Shown: positions 20,934 through 30,168 of the stretch, in pieces
Layout of the letters: each line of letters starts with the position of its first letter
How positions within the stretch are numbered: the stretch's first letter is position 1
Assembly: GCF_039545455.1 (NCBI RefSeq)
Contig: NZ_CP154467.1
Location: 310,001 to 374,000, forward strand
Source: Brucella sp. BE17
GTDB lineage: Bacteria > Pseudomonadota > Alphaproteobacteria > Rhizobiales > Rhizobiaceae
Direction of reading: 5' to 3'
DNA: 64,000 nt
Position numbers and translations under genes: made by a program
Notes under the pieces: generated by a model
What the model was told of the DNA's origin: nothing
Database searches by the model: none
What the model saw: only the letters and a program-made list of their open reading frames with translations

Positions 20934-21518
20934 TCATTCCCCTGCCGAAAGTTGAATGGCGATGTAATTTTCCACCAGCGAAATCGCAGCCTTTGCATCC
21001 GGTGCATCGGCACCAAGTGCATGGCGAATATAAAGCCCATCGATCAGTGCACCTGCGCCTTCCGCGATGCGGTGCGCGTGGTCGCTGCCCGTCAGTTGCG
21101 AGAGAGGCACGACCAGATTGGAATGCAGGCGGTGGGCATAAACCCGCAGGAGTCGGCGCGTGTCGTGTGATTGCTGCGCATGGACATAAAAGGTCAGCCA
21201 TGCGGCAATGGTTTCCGGGGCAAATTGGGCGGCGGAAAAATTGACTGCAATGATCGCCGCGATGCGTGCACGCGGCGTTTCGGTCTGGCTGATTGCCCTG
21301 TTGAGATCCTGACCCAGTTCACGCAGCAAATGGCGCATGGTCGCGAGAATGAGTTTGTCCTTACCGCCAAAATAATGATGTGCCAGCGCCGGTGAAACGC
21401 CTGCCTCATGAGCGATTTGCGCAACCGTCACATCAAGCGAGCCGCGCTGGCCAATAGTGCGGATTGTGGCATCGATCAATTCGCGTCTGCGCAGGGGTTC
21501 CATACCGATCTTGGGCAT
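20934..21518 (-). CDS. betI: Transcriptional repressor BetI
   Basis: 194 residues from ATG 21518 ([18 protein letters not shown], the conserved BetI N-terminus). An upstream in-frame start adds 19 non-conserved residues. TetR-type helix-turn-helix at about residues 30-55 ([20 protein letters not shown]), with an all-helical choline-sensing domain after it. It represses its own operon betI-betA-betB, and its likely operator lies 42 bases upstream at 21560-21579. Confidence 0.94.
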   Translation of the reverse strand: MPKIGMEPLRRRELIDATIRTIGQRGSLDVTVAQIAHEAGVSPALAHHYFGGKDKLILATMRHLLRELGQDLNRAISQTETPRARIAAIIAVNFSAAQFAPETIAAWLTFYVHAQQSHDTRRLLRVYAHRLHSNLVVPLSQLTGSDHAHRIAEGAGALIDGLYIRHALGADAPDAKAAISLVENYIAIQLSAGE

Positions 21519-21559
21519 TGGTCCATTCCTGAATCTTGTTTCGAGGTCGCTGTTTAATT

Positions 21560-21579
21560 TTGATTGACTGATCAATCAA
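21560..21579. promoter_or_regulatory. BetI operator
   Basis: Perfect 8-bp arms TTGATTGA and TCAATCAA around CTGA, directly upstream of betI. This matches the TTGATTG/CAATCAA style of known BetI boxes. The site probably overlaps the bet promoter, giving choline-relieved autorepression. Confidence 0.8.
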
Positions 21580-21709
21580 TAAAAAATATTTGGCAAAAAA
21601 TCAATGCTAGTGATGATCTCGCTCTGGTGATTTCCGTAGCGGTGGTTATGGTCGCGGGCGGTTTGAAGCAAAGGCGTCGCGCGACGGGTGACGCGGGTAA
21701 AGGTTGGAA

Positions 21710-22732
21710 ATGGTAAGCAATCCGGTTCTTCTGAACGTGTTTCGTGGTGATGTGGTGGAAAGTCGCCATCGCGGTGCGCTTGCGGTTTTCGATGGCGATG
21801 GGACTTGCGTTTTTTCTCTGGGCGATGTCGAACGCCCAACCTTTCCGCGCTCGGCGATCAAATCCATTCAGGCTTTGCCGCTGGTCGAAAGCGGGGCGGC
21901 GGACGCCTTCGGCTTTAAGGATGCTGATCTTGCAATGGCTTGCGCGTCCCATTCGGGTGAAGAAGAGCATGCCGCACGCGCCCAATCCATGCTGCGTCGC
22001 GCCGGACTAGATATGGATGCTCTTGAATGCGGCAGTCACTGGCCGTTCCAGCAATCGGTTTTGATCAAACTCGCTCAAAGCGGACAGCAGCCCACACCGT
22101 TGCACAATAATTGCTCGGGCAAGCATTCGGGTTTTCTGGCGACCTGTGTTCATTGTGGCTTTGAAACCAAGGGATACGTTGCCCTTGGTTCGCAAATTCA
22201 GGACATGGTGCGCGATGTGATGGAAGAAGTAACGGGTGCGGTCCACGCGGTCGATCAATGTGGCACGGACGGCTGTTCGATTCCGACCTATGCTATTCCC
22301 TTGTCGAAGCTGGCGCATGGATTTGCCCGAATGGCAACCGGTACCGGGCTTGGCGACAAGCGAGCTGCTGCTGCTCGCCGTCTCGTCACGGCGTGCATGG
22401 CAGAACCCTTCTACGTGGCGGGTACAAAGCGTGCCTGCACCGAATTGATGCGTATGGCGCCTGAGCGAATTTTTGTGAAAACGGGTGCCGAGGGCGTTTT
22501 TTGTGGCGCAGTGCCGGAATTGGGGCTCGGTTTTGCGCTTAAATGCGATGATGGTGCAACGCGTGCTGCGGAAGCCATGGTTGCTACACTGCTTGCACGC
22601 ATTTTCTGCAAAGACGAGGAACTATCGGCCCGGCTTACAGCCTTCGCCAATCCGGCCATGAAAAACTGGAACGGTATCGCTTTTGGAAGGGTAGCGCCGA
22701 CGGATCTGCTGTGCCACGCCATCATCGGCTGA
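21710..22732 (+). CDS. L-asparaginase, Rhizobium etli thermolabile (class 3) type
   Basis: 340 residues from ATG 21710; a TTG two codons earlier is the alternative. Hydrolyses asparagine to aspartate and ammonia. With this start the residues line up, by number, with those described for R. etli ReAV: Ser48 and Lys51 in RSAIKS, Ser80, the metal ligands Cys135/Lys138 in NNCSGKH, and Cys189 in GTDGCS. It is unrelated to the E. coli type I/II enzymes. It lies divergent from betI, with the BetI operator in the shared gap. Confidence 0.88.
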   Translation: MVSNPVLLNVFRGDVVESRHRGALAVFDGDGTCVFSLGDVERPTFPRSAIKSIQALPLVESGAADAFGFKDADLAMACASHSGEEEHAARAQSMLRRAGLDMDALECGSHWPFQQSVLIKLAQSGQQPTPLHNNCSGKHSGFLATCVHCGFETKGYVALGSQIQDMVRDVMEEVTGAVHAVDQCGTDGCSIPTYAIPLSKLAHGFARMATGTGLGDKRAAAARRLVTACMAEPFYVAGTKRACTELMRMAPERIFVKTGAEGVFCGAVPELGLGFALKCDDGATRAAEAMVATLLARIFCKDEELSARLTAFANPAMKNWNGIAFGRVAPTDLLCHAIIG

Positions 22733-22778
22733 GGCATTCTGGCTTGATACATTTATTTCGGCTGCCTACATTGACGGG

Positions 22779-23249
22779 ATGAGCAGAGCCTTTACCAAAG
22801 AGCAGGATGACGTGCCGGACGATTTGGGCGTACGCCCGATCAGCCCACATCGTAATCTTGTCACGCCGAACGGCCTGAAAATGATCGAGGACGAGATCAT
22901 TCGACTTCATCGTGAACTGGCCGAGGCGAATGTCGCGAACGAACGTTCGACGATTGCCAGGCTTTCGCGTGATTTGCGCTACTGGACGTCGCGGCGTGAA
23001 ACGGCGGAACTCTCTGTACCGGAAGCGGGCAGCGATGTCGTGCGCTTTGGTATGACCGTGGAACTGGAAAATCTGGACGATGGCGGTATGCGCACATGGA
23101 CCATTGTCGGCGAGGACGAAGCCAATCCGTCGAACGGCAAGATTTCTCATGTCTCACCCGTCGCCATTATGCTGTTCGGCAAACCGGTCGGCGATGTGAT
23201 CAAGATTAACGGCAAGGATTGGGAGATCGTGTCGGCAAAACTGGGTTAA
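22779..23249 (+). CDS. GreA/GreB-family transcription elongation factor
   Basis: 156 residues. An N-terminal coiled coil (residues 30-80, starting VTPNGLKMIEDEIIRL) would enter the RNA polymerase secondary channel. A C-terminal FKBP-like domain follows (DVVRFGMTVELEN to SPVAIMLFGKPVGD). Such factors stimulate cleavage of backtracked RNA. The sequence is closer to the GreB/Rnk-like paralogues than to canonical GreA, so I give no symbol. The gene lies 46 bp after the asparaginase gene. Confidence 0.82.
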   Translation: MSRAFTKEQDDVPDDLGVRPISPHRNLVTPNGLKMIEDEIIRLHRELAEANVANERSTIARLSRDLRYWTSRRETAELSVPEAGSDVVRFGMTVELENLDDGGMRTWTIVGEDEANPSNGKISHVSPVAIMLFGKPVGDVIKINGKDWEIVSAKLG

Positions 23250-23308
23250 CCTGCATCGTCAACCAACACACAATGGTCGCGGAAAAACGCTGCCGCGTTA
23301 GCCTCACC

Positions 23309-24301
23309 TTAGAGCCAGCCTTTGCGACGAAAATAGTAAAGCGGCAGAAGGGCAGAGGCGACCATTAACCCCAAGGCCATAGGATAGCCCCAGGGCGAAT
23401 TTAATTCCGGCATGAAGGAAAAATTCATGCCGTAGATTGAGGCCACCAGCGTGGGCGGCATGAAGCCGACAGCTGCGACTGAGAATATCTTGATGATGGC
23501 GTTCTGTTCAACCGAGATGAGACCGACAATGGTGTCGAGAAGGAACGTTACCTTGTTGGACAGAAAATCCACGTAAGCGGTCAGAGATTGCATGTCGCGT
23601 TCCAGCGACTTGATCCAGGAACGTGTTTCCTTTTTATTGGTTGCCGGATTGCTGGTCGCAGAAAGATAGACCAGCATGCGGCTGATGCCGGCGAGGCTCT
23701 CACGCATGCGCGAGAGGAACGTTCCCTGTCCGCCGATCTGGGTCAGGATGTGTCGGAAATCCTGCGTGGACATGGGGCGCGCTTTGGGCTGGCGGCGATA
23801 GATTGAATGCGAAGCTGCATCGATTTTGCCAGCCACACCTTCCAGAATATCGGCGAGGCGGTTTGTGGTGGCTTCGATCAGGCCGAGCAACACCGAAATA
23901 CCGGTGCATTTGGGTGAGATCAGGCCATTGCCCGACTTGGTCGAACGTTGGATGTAAGTCGTAAAGGACTTTGGATCGGCATAGCGCACCGTGATCAGGC
24001 GCTGGCCATACAGGATGAATGTCACTGGTGCCAGTTCGCGGTGGTCGAGATCGACGGCGTGGAGAATGGGTGCGGTCAGAAATTGTGCGCCATTTTCCAT
24101 ATAAAAGCGATTCGATTCCTCAATTTCCGTCATGTCCTCTCGGGTGGGAATAGATATGCCAGCCCAAGCTTCGACGATGCGGTCCTCGTTGACGCCGGGA
24201 GCGAAGAGATCAATCCAGATCACGCTGTCAGGTAAAGGCTGTCCCGGCTCGATTTCCAGTTTTTCAAGATGGTCTCCGGAAAGGCTGTAAAGCGTTATCA
24301 T
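23309..24301 (-). CDS. corA: CorA-type magnesium/divalent cation channel
   Basis: 330 residues from ATG 24301 (MITLYSLSGD). An acidic N-terminal cytoplasmic domain and a long stalk helix precede two C-terminal membrane segments. The CorA signature YGMNF sits at the end of the first of these, and the protein ends in a basic tail RRKGWL. It forms a homopentameric inner-membrane channel for Mg2+ (also Co2+/Ni2+). It stands alone, convergent with the GreA/GreB-family gene. Confidence 0.9.
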   Translation of the reverse strand: MITLYSLSGDHLEKLEIEPGQPLPDSVIWIDLFAPGVNEDRIVEAWAGISIPTREDMTEIEESNRFYMENGAQFLTAPILHAVDLDHRELAPVTFILYGQRLITVRYADPKSFTTYIQRSTKSGNGLISPKCTGISVLLGLIEATTNRLADILEGVAGKIDAASHSIYRRQPKARPMSTQDFRHILTQIGGQGTFLSRMRESLAGISRMLVYLSATSNPATNKKETRSWIKSLERDMQSLTAYVDFLSNKVTFLLDTIVGLISVEQNAIIKIFSVAAVGFMPPTLVASIYGMNFSFMPELNSPWGYPMALGLMVASALLPLYYFRRKGWL

Positions 24302-24528
24302 GCGGGCCTCTGTTGAATGCAAATGCTATGCCGGTATGCGCGAAAAATATTAAACTTATACGGCAACCTACAAGAATGTGGGAGTTAACATGTCTTGGCA
24401 TCACATTGACAGTTAAAATAATGAGCGATACCTCATGAGGCCGTTGCGAGCGGTAAAGCTGATCGGGCTGAGAGCACGGTTCGGCAAATCATGGCACTGC
24501 TGATTGAAAGACTGGAAAGGTTGCTGGC

Positions 24529-25758
24529 ATGACGGGCCGGGAGCGTGAAAAGCCGCTAGCCCCGGCATCGGTTAAAACACATCAAAGCAGGGCCGCGCGC
24601 GTCCTTCTGGGCGCAAGCCTTGTGCTGATTGCGGCCAATCTTCGCCCGGTCTTCTCAAGCGTTTCGGTGTTGTTGCCGGAAATTACCGCAGCCACCGGTA
24701 TGTCTGGCACTGCTGCCGGAATTCTGACGACGCTTCCGGTCGTTTGCCTTGGAGCCTTTGCACCTTTTGCGCCGCGCCTTGCGCAGCGGTTTGGTGCCGA
24801 GCGGGTGCTCTTATGCGTGCTTGCGGTCTTAACGCTAGGCACGGCGATCCGCGGCTTTGCCAATCCCGCTTCGCTTTACATCGGTGCGACACTGGCAGGG
24901 GCGGCGATTGCGATGGGCAATGTGCTTCTGCCGGGTGTCGTAAAGCGCGATTTCCCGCAAATTGCCGCCATCATGACCGGGCTTTATACGATGGCGCTGT
25001 GCGCCGGTGCTGCCATGGCGGCCGGATTTACCATCCCTCTCGAACATATGCTGGGCGGATCGTGGAGTCTGGCGCTGGCTTTCTGGGCCATTCCTGCCGC
25101 GTTGATGTTTGCGCTGTGGCTACCGCAGGCGCTTCGCACAAAGCACAATGCAACCCATGCGCGGGCGAATGTTATCGGTCTGTGGAAAGACAGGCTCGCA
25201 TGGCAGGTAACGCTGTTCATGGGGCTGCAATCGTCGATGGCCTATGTCGTTTTCGGCTGGCTGGCATCGATCCTGCGCGAACAGGGGCTGAGCCCTGCTG
25301 CCGCTGGCGGTCTTGTCTCCTTTTCCATCATGGTGCAGGTGGTGACCTGTCTCGGTGTACCTTCCATTGCCGTGCGGCAGAAAAGCCAGAGCTTGCTCAA
25401 TGTGGTGCTCTGTGCCTGCGCGGCATTGCCGCTGATCGGGTTTCTCTATCTGCCGCAATGGAGCTTCTGGCCGCTGGCGGCAATACAGGGGATCGGGCAG
25501 GGCGGACTGATCGCCGCTGCGATGATGGTGATCGTATTGCGTGCGCCAGATTCCCATACCGCATCGCATCTGTCGGCCATGGCACAATGTGTCGGCTATA
25601 TTCTGGCAGCCATTGGCCCGCTGGTCGTCGGCGTCATCTATAACGCGACGGGTAGTTTTGCGGCCTGCGGTCTGTTCTTCGCGGCTCTTGGACTGGGGGC
25701 TGCGATCAATGGCTGGCTTGCGGGTCGGTCAGGGCATGTCGGCATAGCCGACGATTGA
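24529..25758 (+). CDS. MFS transporter, CynX/NimT family
   Basis: 409 residues with twelve predicted membrane helices after a basic N-terminus. The segment LLGASLVLIAANLRPVFSS is characteristic of the CynX/NimT subgroup (cyanate and 2-nitroimidazole transporters). The substrate here is unknown. The gene is not near cynase, so a cyanate role is not supported by context. It converges with the serine hydrolase gene, leaving six bases between stops. Confidence 0.85.
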   Translation: MTGREREKPLAPASVKTHQSRAARVLLGASLVLIAANLRPVFSSVSVLLPEITAATGMSGTAAGILTTLPVVCLGAFAPFAPRLAQRFGAERVLLCVLAVLTLGTAIRGFANPASLYIGATLAGAAIAMGNVLLPGVVKRDFPQIAAIMTGLYTMALCAGAAMAAGFTIPLEHMLGGSWSLALAFWAIPAALMFALWLPQALRTKHNATHARANVIGLWKDRLAWQVTLFMGLQSSMAYVVFGWLASILREQGLSPAAAGGLVSFSIMVQVVTCLGVPSIAVRQKSQSLLNVVLCACAALPLIGFLYLPQWSFWPLAAIQGIGQGGLIAAAMMVIVLRAPDSHTASHLSAMAQCVGYILAAIGPLVVGVIYNATGSFAACGLFFAALGLGAAINGWLAGRSGHVGIADD

Positions 25759-25764
25759 ACCGGC

Positions 25765-26760
25765 TCAAGGCGCGTTGCCTGCGATCTGACGCAATAAGGC
25801 GACGAAATGGCTGGTTCTTATACTACCCGTTCTGGTGTTTGCCACGGTTTGAACGATCACCATTTTCCGCGCAGGTATGACGGCAATGCGCTGCCCTCCA
25901 TAACCGGATGCGACGGCCGCGCCAGGGCCGAAATTGTCGGGATTGAGCGTCCACCACAGATAACCATAACCGAACCGGCCTCGGCCTGTTGCGGAATGGG
26001 GCGTCAACGATTCTTGTACCCATGCGGCAGGAACAATTTGTTTGCCCTGCCATTGGCCGTCGTTGAGATAGAGTGAGCCGAACCGCGCCATGTCTCGCGC
26101 CGACATCCTGAATGTATAAGCGGGATGGACCGAGTGTTTTTCGAGCACATAGCGGCCATTTGCAGTCGCATAATCCTGCATGTCGAGAGGCGTGGCGATA
26201 TGCTGGGTAAAACTCTCGAAAATATCTTCGCCGGTCTTCTCGCGGTAGATCGTACCCAGTGCGTTGAAATCCCAGTTGTTATAGAACCAGAAAGATCCCG
26301 GTGCATGGCTGCCTCTTTCGGGACGCCTGCGGCGCATATCCGCGGTTTCGTGTGCTGCGCGATGATAGATACCGGAGCGCGCCTTGAGAAGATCACGCAC
26401 CGTTGCAGTCTTTTCCGTAGGAGTGAGCGGTGGCTTGTCGTCAATTTTCAATTGCGCAAGCGTGTTATCGAGATTGATTTTTCCTTCCGCAACCGCAATT
26501 CCGTAAAGCGCACCGAGAAAACTTTTTCGTACCGACGCCGCGTTTACCAGTCGCGCCACATCACCATGGCTTTCAACCACTTTGCCATCGCTGATCACCA
26601 TCAGCGCGGTGGGCTCGTAAGTCTCGACGTAATTGTGGATGGCTTTTTTGGTTTCGGGCAACAGTGTATCCGCGTTTTGCCACTTTTGCGCTGCGGCTTG
26701 CTGACTTGCGCAGAAAACCACCACAATCAACGTGAACAGGATGGATGCAGAGTTGCGCAT
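25765..26760 (-). CDS. Secreted serine hydrolase, beta-lactamase class C family
   Basis: 331 residues from ATG 26760; a TTG four codons earlier is possible. The signal peptide ends near AAAQ at residue 25. Active-site motif SVRK (Ser-x-x-Lys) lies near residue 80 and YNN (Tyr-x-Asn) near residue 165. The C-terminal VASGYGGQ may serve as the third motif in place of KTG. Family members are esterases, D-aminopeptidases or PBP-like enzymes; no feature marks this as a true beta-lactamase. Confidence 0.83.
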   Translation of the reverse strand: MRNSASILFTLIVVVFCASQQAAAQKWQNADTLLPETKKAIHNYVETYEPTALMVISDGKVVESHGDVARLVNAASVRKSFLGALYGIAVAEGKINLDNTLAQLKIDDKPPLTPTEKTATVRDLLKARSGIYHRAAHETADMRRRRPERGSHAPGSFWFYNNWDFNALGTIYREKTGEDIFESFTQHIATPLDMQDYATANGRYVLEKHSVHPAYTFRMSARDMARFGSLYLNDGQWQGKQIVPAAWVQESLTPHSATGRGRFGYGYLWWTLNPDNFGPGAAVASGYGGQRIAVIPARKMVIVQTVANTRTGSIRTSHFVALLRQIAGNAP

Positions 26761-26827
26761 GGGTGCTCGCAAAATTGCTGGCCAGTATCTTCATTAAGCT
26801 GAAGAGTAACGGGCAGGGCATAAGTGG

Positions 26828-26851
26828 AAAACCCCGGACTGACCGGGGTTT
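26828..26851 (-). terminator. Rho-independent terminator for the gene ending at 26861
   Basis: On the minus strand an AACCCCGG / CCGGGGTT stem with a 5-base loop runs into a short T-run. It lies just after the stop of the DUF2267-like gene. Confidence 0.75.
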
Positions 26852-26860
26852 GATGCTTCA

Positions 26861-27223
26861 TTACACGAACTGGCCGAGGCCGGGAATAGCGCCTACAACT
26901 GCATCAACCGGCGCGTCGCCAGCTTTTTCCTTGGCAAAGCGAATGGTTTCCTTCGAGACGCCGGAAATTTCACTCATGCCAAGACCTGCGCTCATGAGCT
27001 GTGAGCCGAGACCCATGACGCCGCCCATCAGACCCGACAGAAATCCGCCTTTTTCGACCTGCGAGACGGCATCCTCAGCGCCTGGAATGGCCGCCAAAAG
27101 TTTTTGCACCTCATTGGCCGGGCCTTCCTTCTGAAGAAACGCCAGAATCATGCCGACGGCTTTTTGTGCGGTAGCCGCATCGATGCCGACATTGGCGGTG
27201 ATGCGTGCGATCAGTTCATCCAT
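26861..27223 (-). CDS. Small conserved protein, DUF2267-like
   Basis: 120 residues from ATG 27223 (MDELIARITANVGIDAATA), with GGGAGAAAG upstream. An upstream extension in the same frame is rejected. The N-terminal half is helical. The C-terminal half is a Gly/Met-rich hydrophobic segment (GGFLSGLMGGVMGLGSQLM) and the end is GAIPGLGQFV. The family is widespread in Rhizobiales without a known function; the DUF assignment is from memory. Confidence 0.75.
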   Translation of the reverse strand: MDELIARITANVGIDAATAQKAVGMILAFLQKEGPANEVQKLLAAIPGAEDAVSQVEKGGFLSGLMGGVMGLGSQLMSAGLGMSEISGVSKETIRFAKEKAGDAPVDAVVGAIPGLGQFV

Positions 27224-27431
27224 AGGCTTTCTCCCAAAAATACTTACGTTTACGTAATATGCATCCTTGCAGGAGCTTTGCAAGCGCTGCTTGCCTTTTG
27301 AAAACAGAAAACGAGGTCTGAATTGTGACAGGCACGGGTACAGCAACACGAAAGCAGGTTTATCGTTGTCGGACGATCTTCGTGCGGCTATATCATACGA
27401 TATGTAACTTTTGACAGGAGCACTCCGCCTG

Positions 27432-28943
27432 ATGAATGCTGATGACGCTATTTTCCTTGGCGCAAGCCGCAAGCCCGACGATACTTATCAGCAGCCGGAA
27501 TATCTGGAGCTGAAATATGGCAACAGGCACGGCCTTGTCACGGGGGCGACCGGCACGGGCAAAACGGTGACGTTGCAGGTTCTGGCGGAAAGCTTTTCCG
27601 CGGCTGGTGTTCCGGTTTTCTGCGCCGATATCAAGGGCGACCTTTCTGGCATCGGTGCGGTCGGCGTTGCCAATGATGGGCTTTCCAAGCGCGCAAACGA
27701 AATCAAGCTCGATCCTTATGAGATGCGAGCATCCCCGGTGATTTTTTGGGATATCTTCGGCGAGCAGGGCCATCCTGTTCGCGCTACCATTTCCGAGATG
27801 GGGCCACTTCTGCTTTCGCGACTGATGAATCTGACCGAAGCGCAGGAAGGTGTGCTCAATATTGCCTTCCGCCTTTCGGATGAAGAAGGCTTGTTGCTGA
27901 TCGACCTCAAGGATTTGCAGGCGATCCTTTCTGAAATGGCTGAGCGTTCGGCGGAGCTTTCCGCCAAGTATGGCAACGTCAACAAGGCGTCGGTCGGTGC
28001 TGTGCAACGCTCGCTTCTGGTGCTTGATCAGCAGGGCGGCTCGAAATTTTTTGGCGAACCGGCCTTAAACATTGCCGATCTGATGCGTACCACGACCGAT
28101 GGTCGCGGTGTGGTGAGTGTTCTCGCTGCCGACAAGTTGATGATGAGCCCTCGTCTTTATGCGACTTTCCTGCTCTGGCTGATGTCGGAACTGTTCGAAG
28201 TTTTACCCGAGGTGGGCGATCCGGATAAGCCAAAACTGGTCTTCTTCTTCGACGAGGCGCATCTGCTGTTTGACGAGGCACCCAAGGCGCTGGTCGACCG
28301 CGTAGAACAGGTTGTACGACTGATCCGCTCCAAAGGCGTGGGCGTTTATTTCGTGACGCAGAACCCGCTCGACGTGCCGGAAAGGGTTCTGGCGCAGCTT
28401 GGCAATCGGATTCAGCATGCGCTTCGAGCCTACACACCGCGCGAAACCAATGCAGTGAAGACCGCGGCCGACACGTTCCGACCCAATCCTGATTTCAAGA
28501 CCTATGACGCTATCACCAATCTTAGCACAGGCGAGGCGCTGGTTTCTACCTTGCAGGAAAAGGGTGTGCCGTCCATCGTGCAGCGCACGCTGATCCGTCC
28601 GCCATCCTCGCGCATCGGCCCGCTGACGGGGGAAGAACGCGCTAAGATCATTGCTGCAAGCCCTGTCTCGGGGCAATATGATCAGGCGGTTGATCGGGAT
28701 TCAGCCTTTGAGATGCTTGCGCGTAAAGCACAAAATGCAGCAGTCGCGCAGCAGAAGAGCAAGGACAACGAACAGGGCAGCGGTGGTGTGCTTGGCGATC
28801 TGGTCGGCACAGCATTGGGGACCGGACGCCGTTCCGGACGGCAAACAGTTGCGGAAGCGGCTATGAAGTCGGTCGTCCGCTCAGTGGGAAGTTCAATCGG
28901 ACGCGCGCTGGTGCGCGGTATTCTCGGCGGTTTCCGTCGCTAA
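27432..28943 (+). CDS. HerA-like ATPase, DUF853 (YjgR) family
   Basis: 503 residues from ATG 27432, with AGGAG upstream. Walker A GATGTGKT lies near residue 40, Walker B LVFFFDEAHLLFDEAP near residue 270, and the sensor segment FVTQNPLDVPERVLAQLGNR follows. These are FtsK/HerA-superfamily P-loop features. The C-terminus is Gly/Arg-rich (SSIGRALVRGILGGFRR). The function of this family in bacteria is not established. A strong terminator follows. Confidence 0.87.
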   Translation: MNADDAIFLGASRKPDDTYQQPEYLELKYGNRHGLVTGATGTGKTVTLQVLAESFSAAGVPVFCADIKGDLSGIGAVGVANDGLSKRANEIKLDPYEMRASPVIFWDIFGEQGHPVRATISEMGPLLLSRLMNLTEAQEGVLNIAFRLSDEEGLLLIDLKDLQAILSEMAERSAELSAKYGNVNKASVGAVQRSLLVLDQQGGSKFFGEPALNIADLMRTTTDGRGVVSVLAADKLMMSPRLYATFLLWLMSELFEVLPEVGDPDKPKLVFFFDEAHLLFDEAPKALVDRVEQVVRLIRSKGVGVYFVTQNPLDVPERVLAQLGNRIQHALRAYTPRETNAVKTAADTFRPNPDFKTYDAITNLSTGEALVSTLQEKGVPSIVQRTLIRPPSSRIGPLTGEERAKIIAASPVSGQYDQAVDRDSAFEMLARKAQNAAVAQQKSKDNEQGSGGVLGDLVGTALGTGRRSGRQTVAEAAMKSVVRSVGSSIGRALVRGILGGFRR

Positions 28944-28958
28944 CAATAACACGAAACG

Positions 28959-28986
28959 AAAAAGCCGCCCATGAGGCGGCTTTTTT
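28959..28986. terminator. Bidirectional rho-independent terminator
   Basis: AAAGCCGCC / GGCGGCTTT stem with a 5-base loop, A-rich on the left and six Ts on the right. It can end both the HerA-like gene (plus) and the L,D-transpeptidase gene (minus). Confidence 0.9.
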
Positions 28987-29007
28987 GATGGTTGCAATTC
29001 CTGGTCG

Positions 29008-29715
29008 TTACATGACCAGAATCGCCGATTTCGGCGGTACGCGGTTATAAAGATCCATAATATCCTGATTGAGGAAACGCACGCAGCCTGACGAAACAGC
29101 CTTGCCTATCGACCACCATTCCGGGTTGCCATGCAGACGGTAGATCGTATCTACACCATTCTGGAAAATGTAGAGCGCACGCGCGCCAAGCGGGTTCTTG
29201 AGGCCCGGACCCATACCGCCGTTCTTGATGCTATAAGGCTGTAGTTCAGGCTGACGAGCAACCATTTCATCCGGCGGTGTCCAGCGCGGCCATTTGCGCT
29301 TGTACTGGATCACGGCGCGGCCAGACCATGAAAAACCGTCACGGCCGATACCGACGCCATAACGCACGGCCTGTCCGTTATCGAGCACCAGATAGCAGAA
29401 GCGGTTAGCGGTATCGATGACAACAGTGCCGGGCATTTCGCCGGTCGGGTCCTGCACCACCTGACGCAGAAAACGCTTGTCCATTTTCTGGATCGGGATT
29501 GCCGGAAGCTGATAGCCTTCATCCTCGACTGCGGCATACATCTGCTGCCAGCCGCCATAGGACGCATCCACATTTGCACGTGGCGTGCGGTTATCGGTTG
29601 CGCCGTCATTGATGATGGGAACATTAGCCCCCAACTGGGCGCAACCGGCGAGACCGGCTGCTGCCGAGGCAGTCATTGCCGTCAGGAAAGAGCGGCGGGA
29701 AAGTGTCGTTTGCAT
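29008..29715 (-). CDS. L,D-transpeptidase (YkuD domain) lipoprotein
   Basis: 235 residues. The N-terminus combines a Tat-type RRSFLTA with a lipobox LAGC at residues 22-25. The YkuD domain occupies about residues 95-235, with catalytic His in IYRLHGNPEWW and Cys in AVSSGCVRFLNQD. It would make 3-3 crosslinks in peptidoglycan or anchor outer-membrane proteins to it, both described in Brucellaceae. Single-gene unit. Confidence 0.92.
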   Translation of the reverse strand: MQTTLSRRSFLTAMTASAAAGLAGCAQLGANVPIINDGATDNRTPRANVDASYGGWQQMYAAVEDEGYQLPAIPIQKMDKRFLRQVVQDPTGEMPGTVVIDTANRFCYLVLDNGQAVRYGVGIGRDGFSWSGRAVIQYKRKWPRWTPPDEMVARQPELQPYSIKNGGMGPGLKNPLGARALYIFQNGVDTIYRLHGNPEWWSIGKAVSSGCVRFLNQDIMDLYNRVPPKSAILVM

Positions 29716-30168
29716 AAGAAAACCAGTTTATTGAGGGGAGGGTTACCAATACAACAATTAAGGTTAACGAATTGCGACCAAGTCTTTGCACTTGTCCGCG
29801 GCGAGCGGGTGAAACCTTTCGGAACCAGCCTTCCGTGTCGTTGATGCGTAAACGCCCGAAAATTGTGGCCTCCAGTCGGTGTGATTGCGGCCTAAAGGTG
29901 GCGAAGGCTGTTCGGGGTGAAGCCTGTTGCAGACACGACACGATTTTATGCAATAAATGCTCTTGCATCACGATTTTATCATTCCGAGCTTCAAGCTGCG
30001 ATGAGATGAATTTCTCTCGTAATCGATAAAGATTATTCAGATGGCAGATAACAAATGGCTTGCCATTGCCGGATGCGTCATTGCGGCCTATGTAGAATGC
30101 GCACACAAGTTTTCGGGCACGTATTCGCTCTGCCCACCACACGCTTGAGAAGTAGAGGAGAGTTTCCA
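29716..30168. other. 453-bp intergenic region before superoxide dismutase
   Basis: No gene recognised. It contains an 11-bp direct repeat CACGATTTTAT at 29939-29949 and 29969-29979, start-to-start 30 bp. Between the copies lies the inverted pair ATGCAA / TTGCAT (29948-29953 and 29963-29968). This could be regulatory for the dismutase gene; the function is unknown. Confidence 0.45.

Noticed and set aside
20932..21201. N-terminal 90-codon extension of betA
   Set aside because: It lies in the betI coding region, is Cys/Arg-rich and unlike any GMC enzyme; the conserved start is at 20931.
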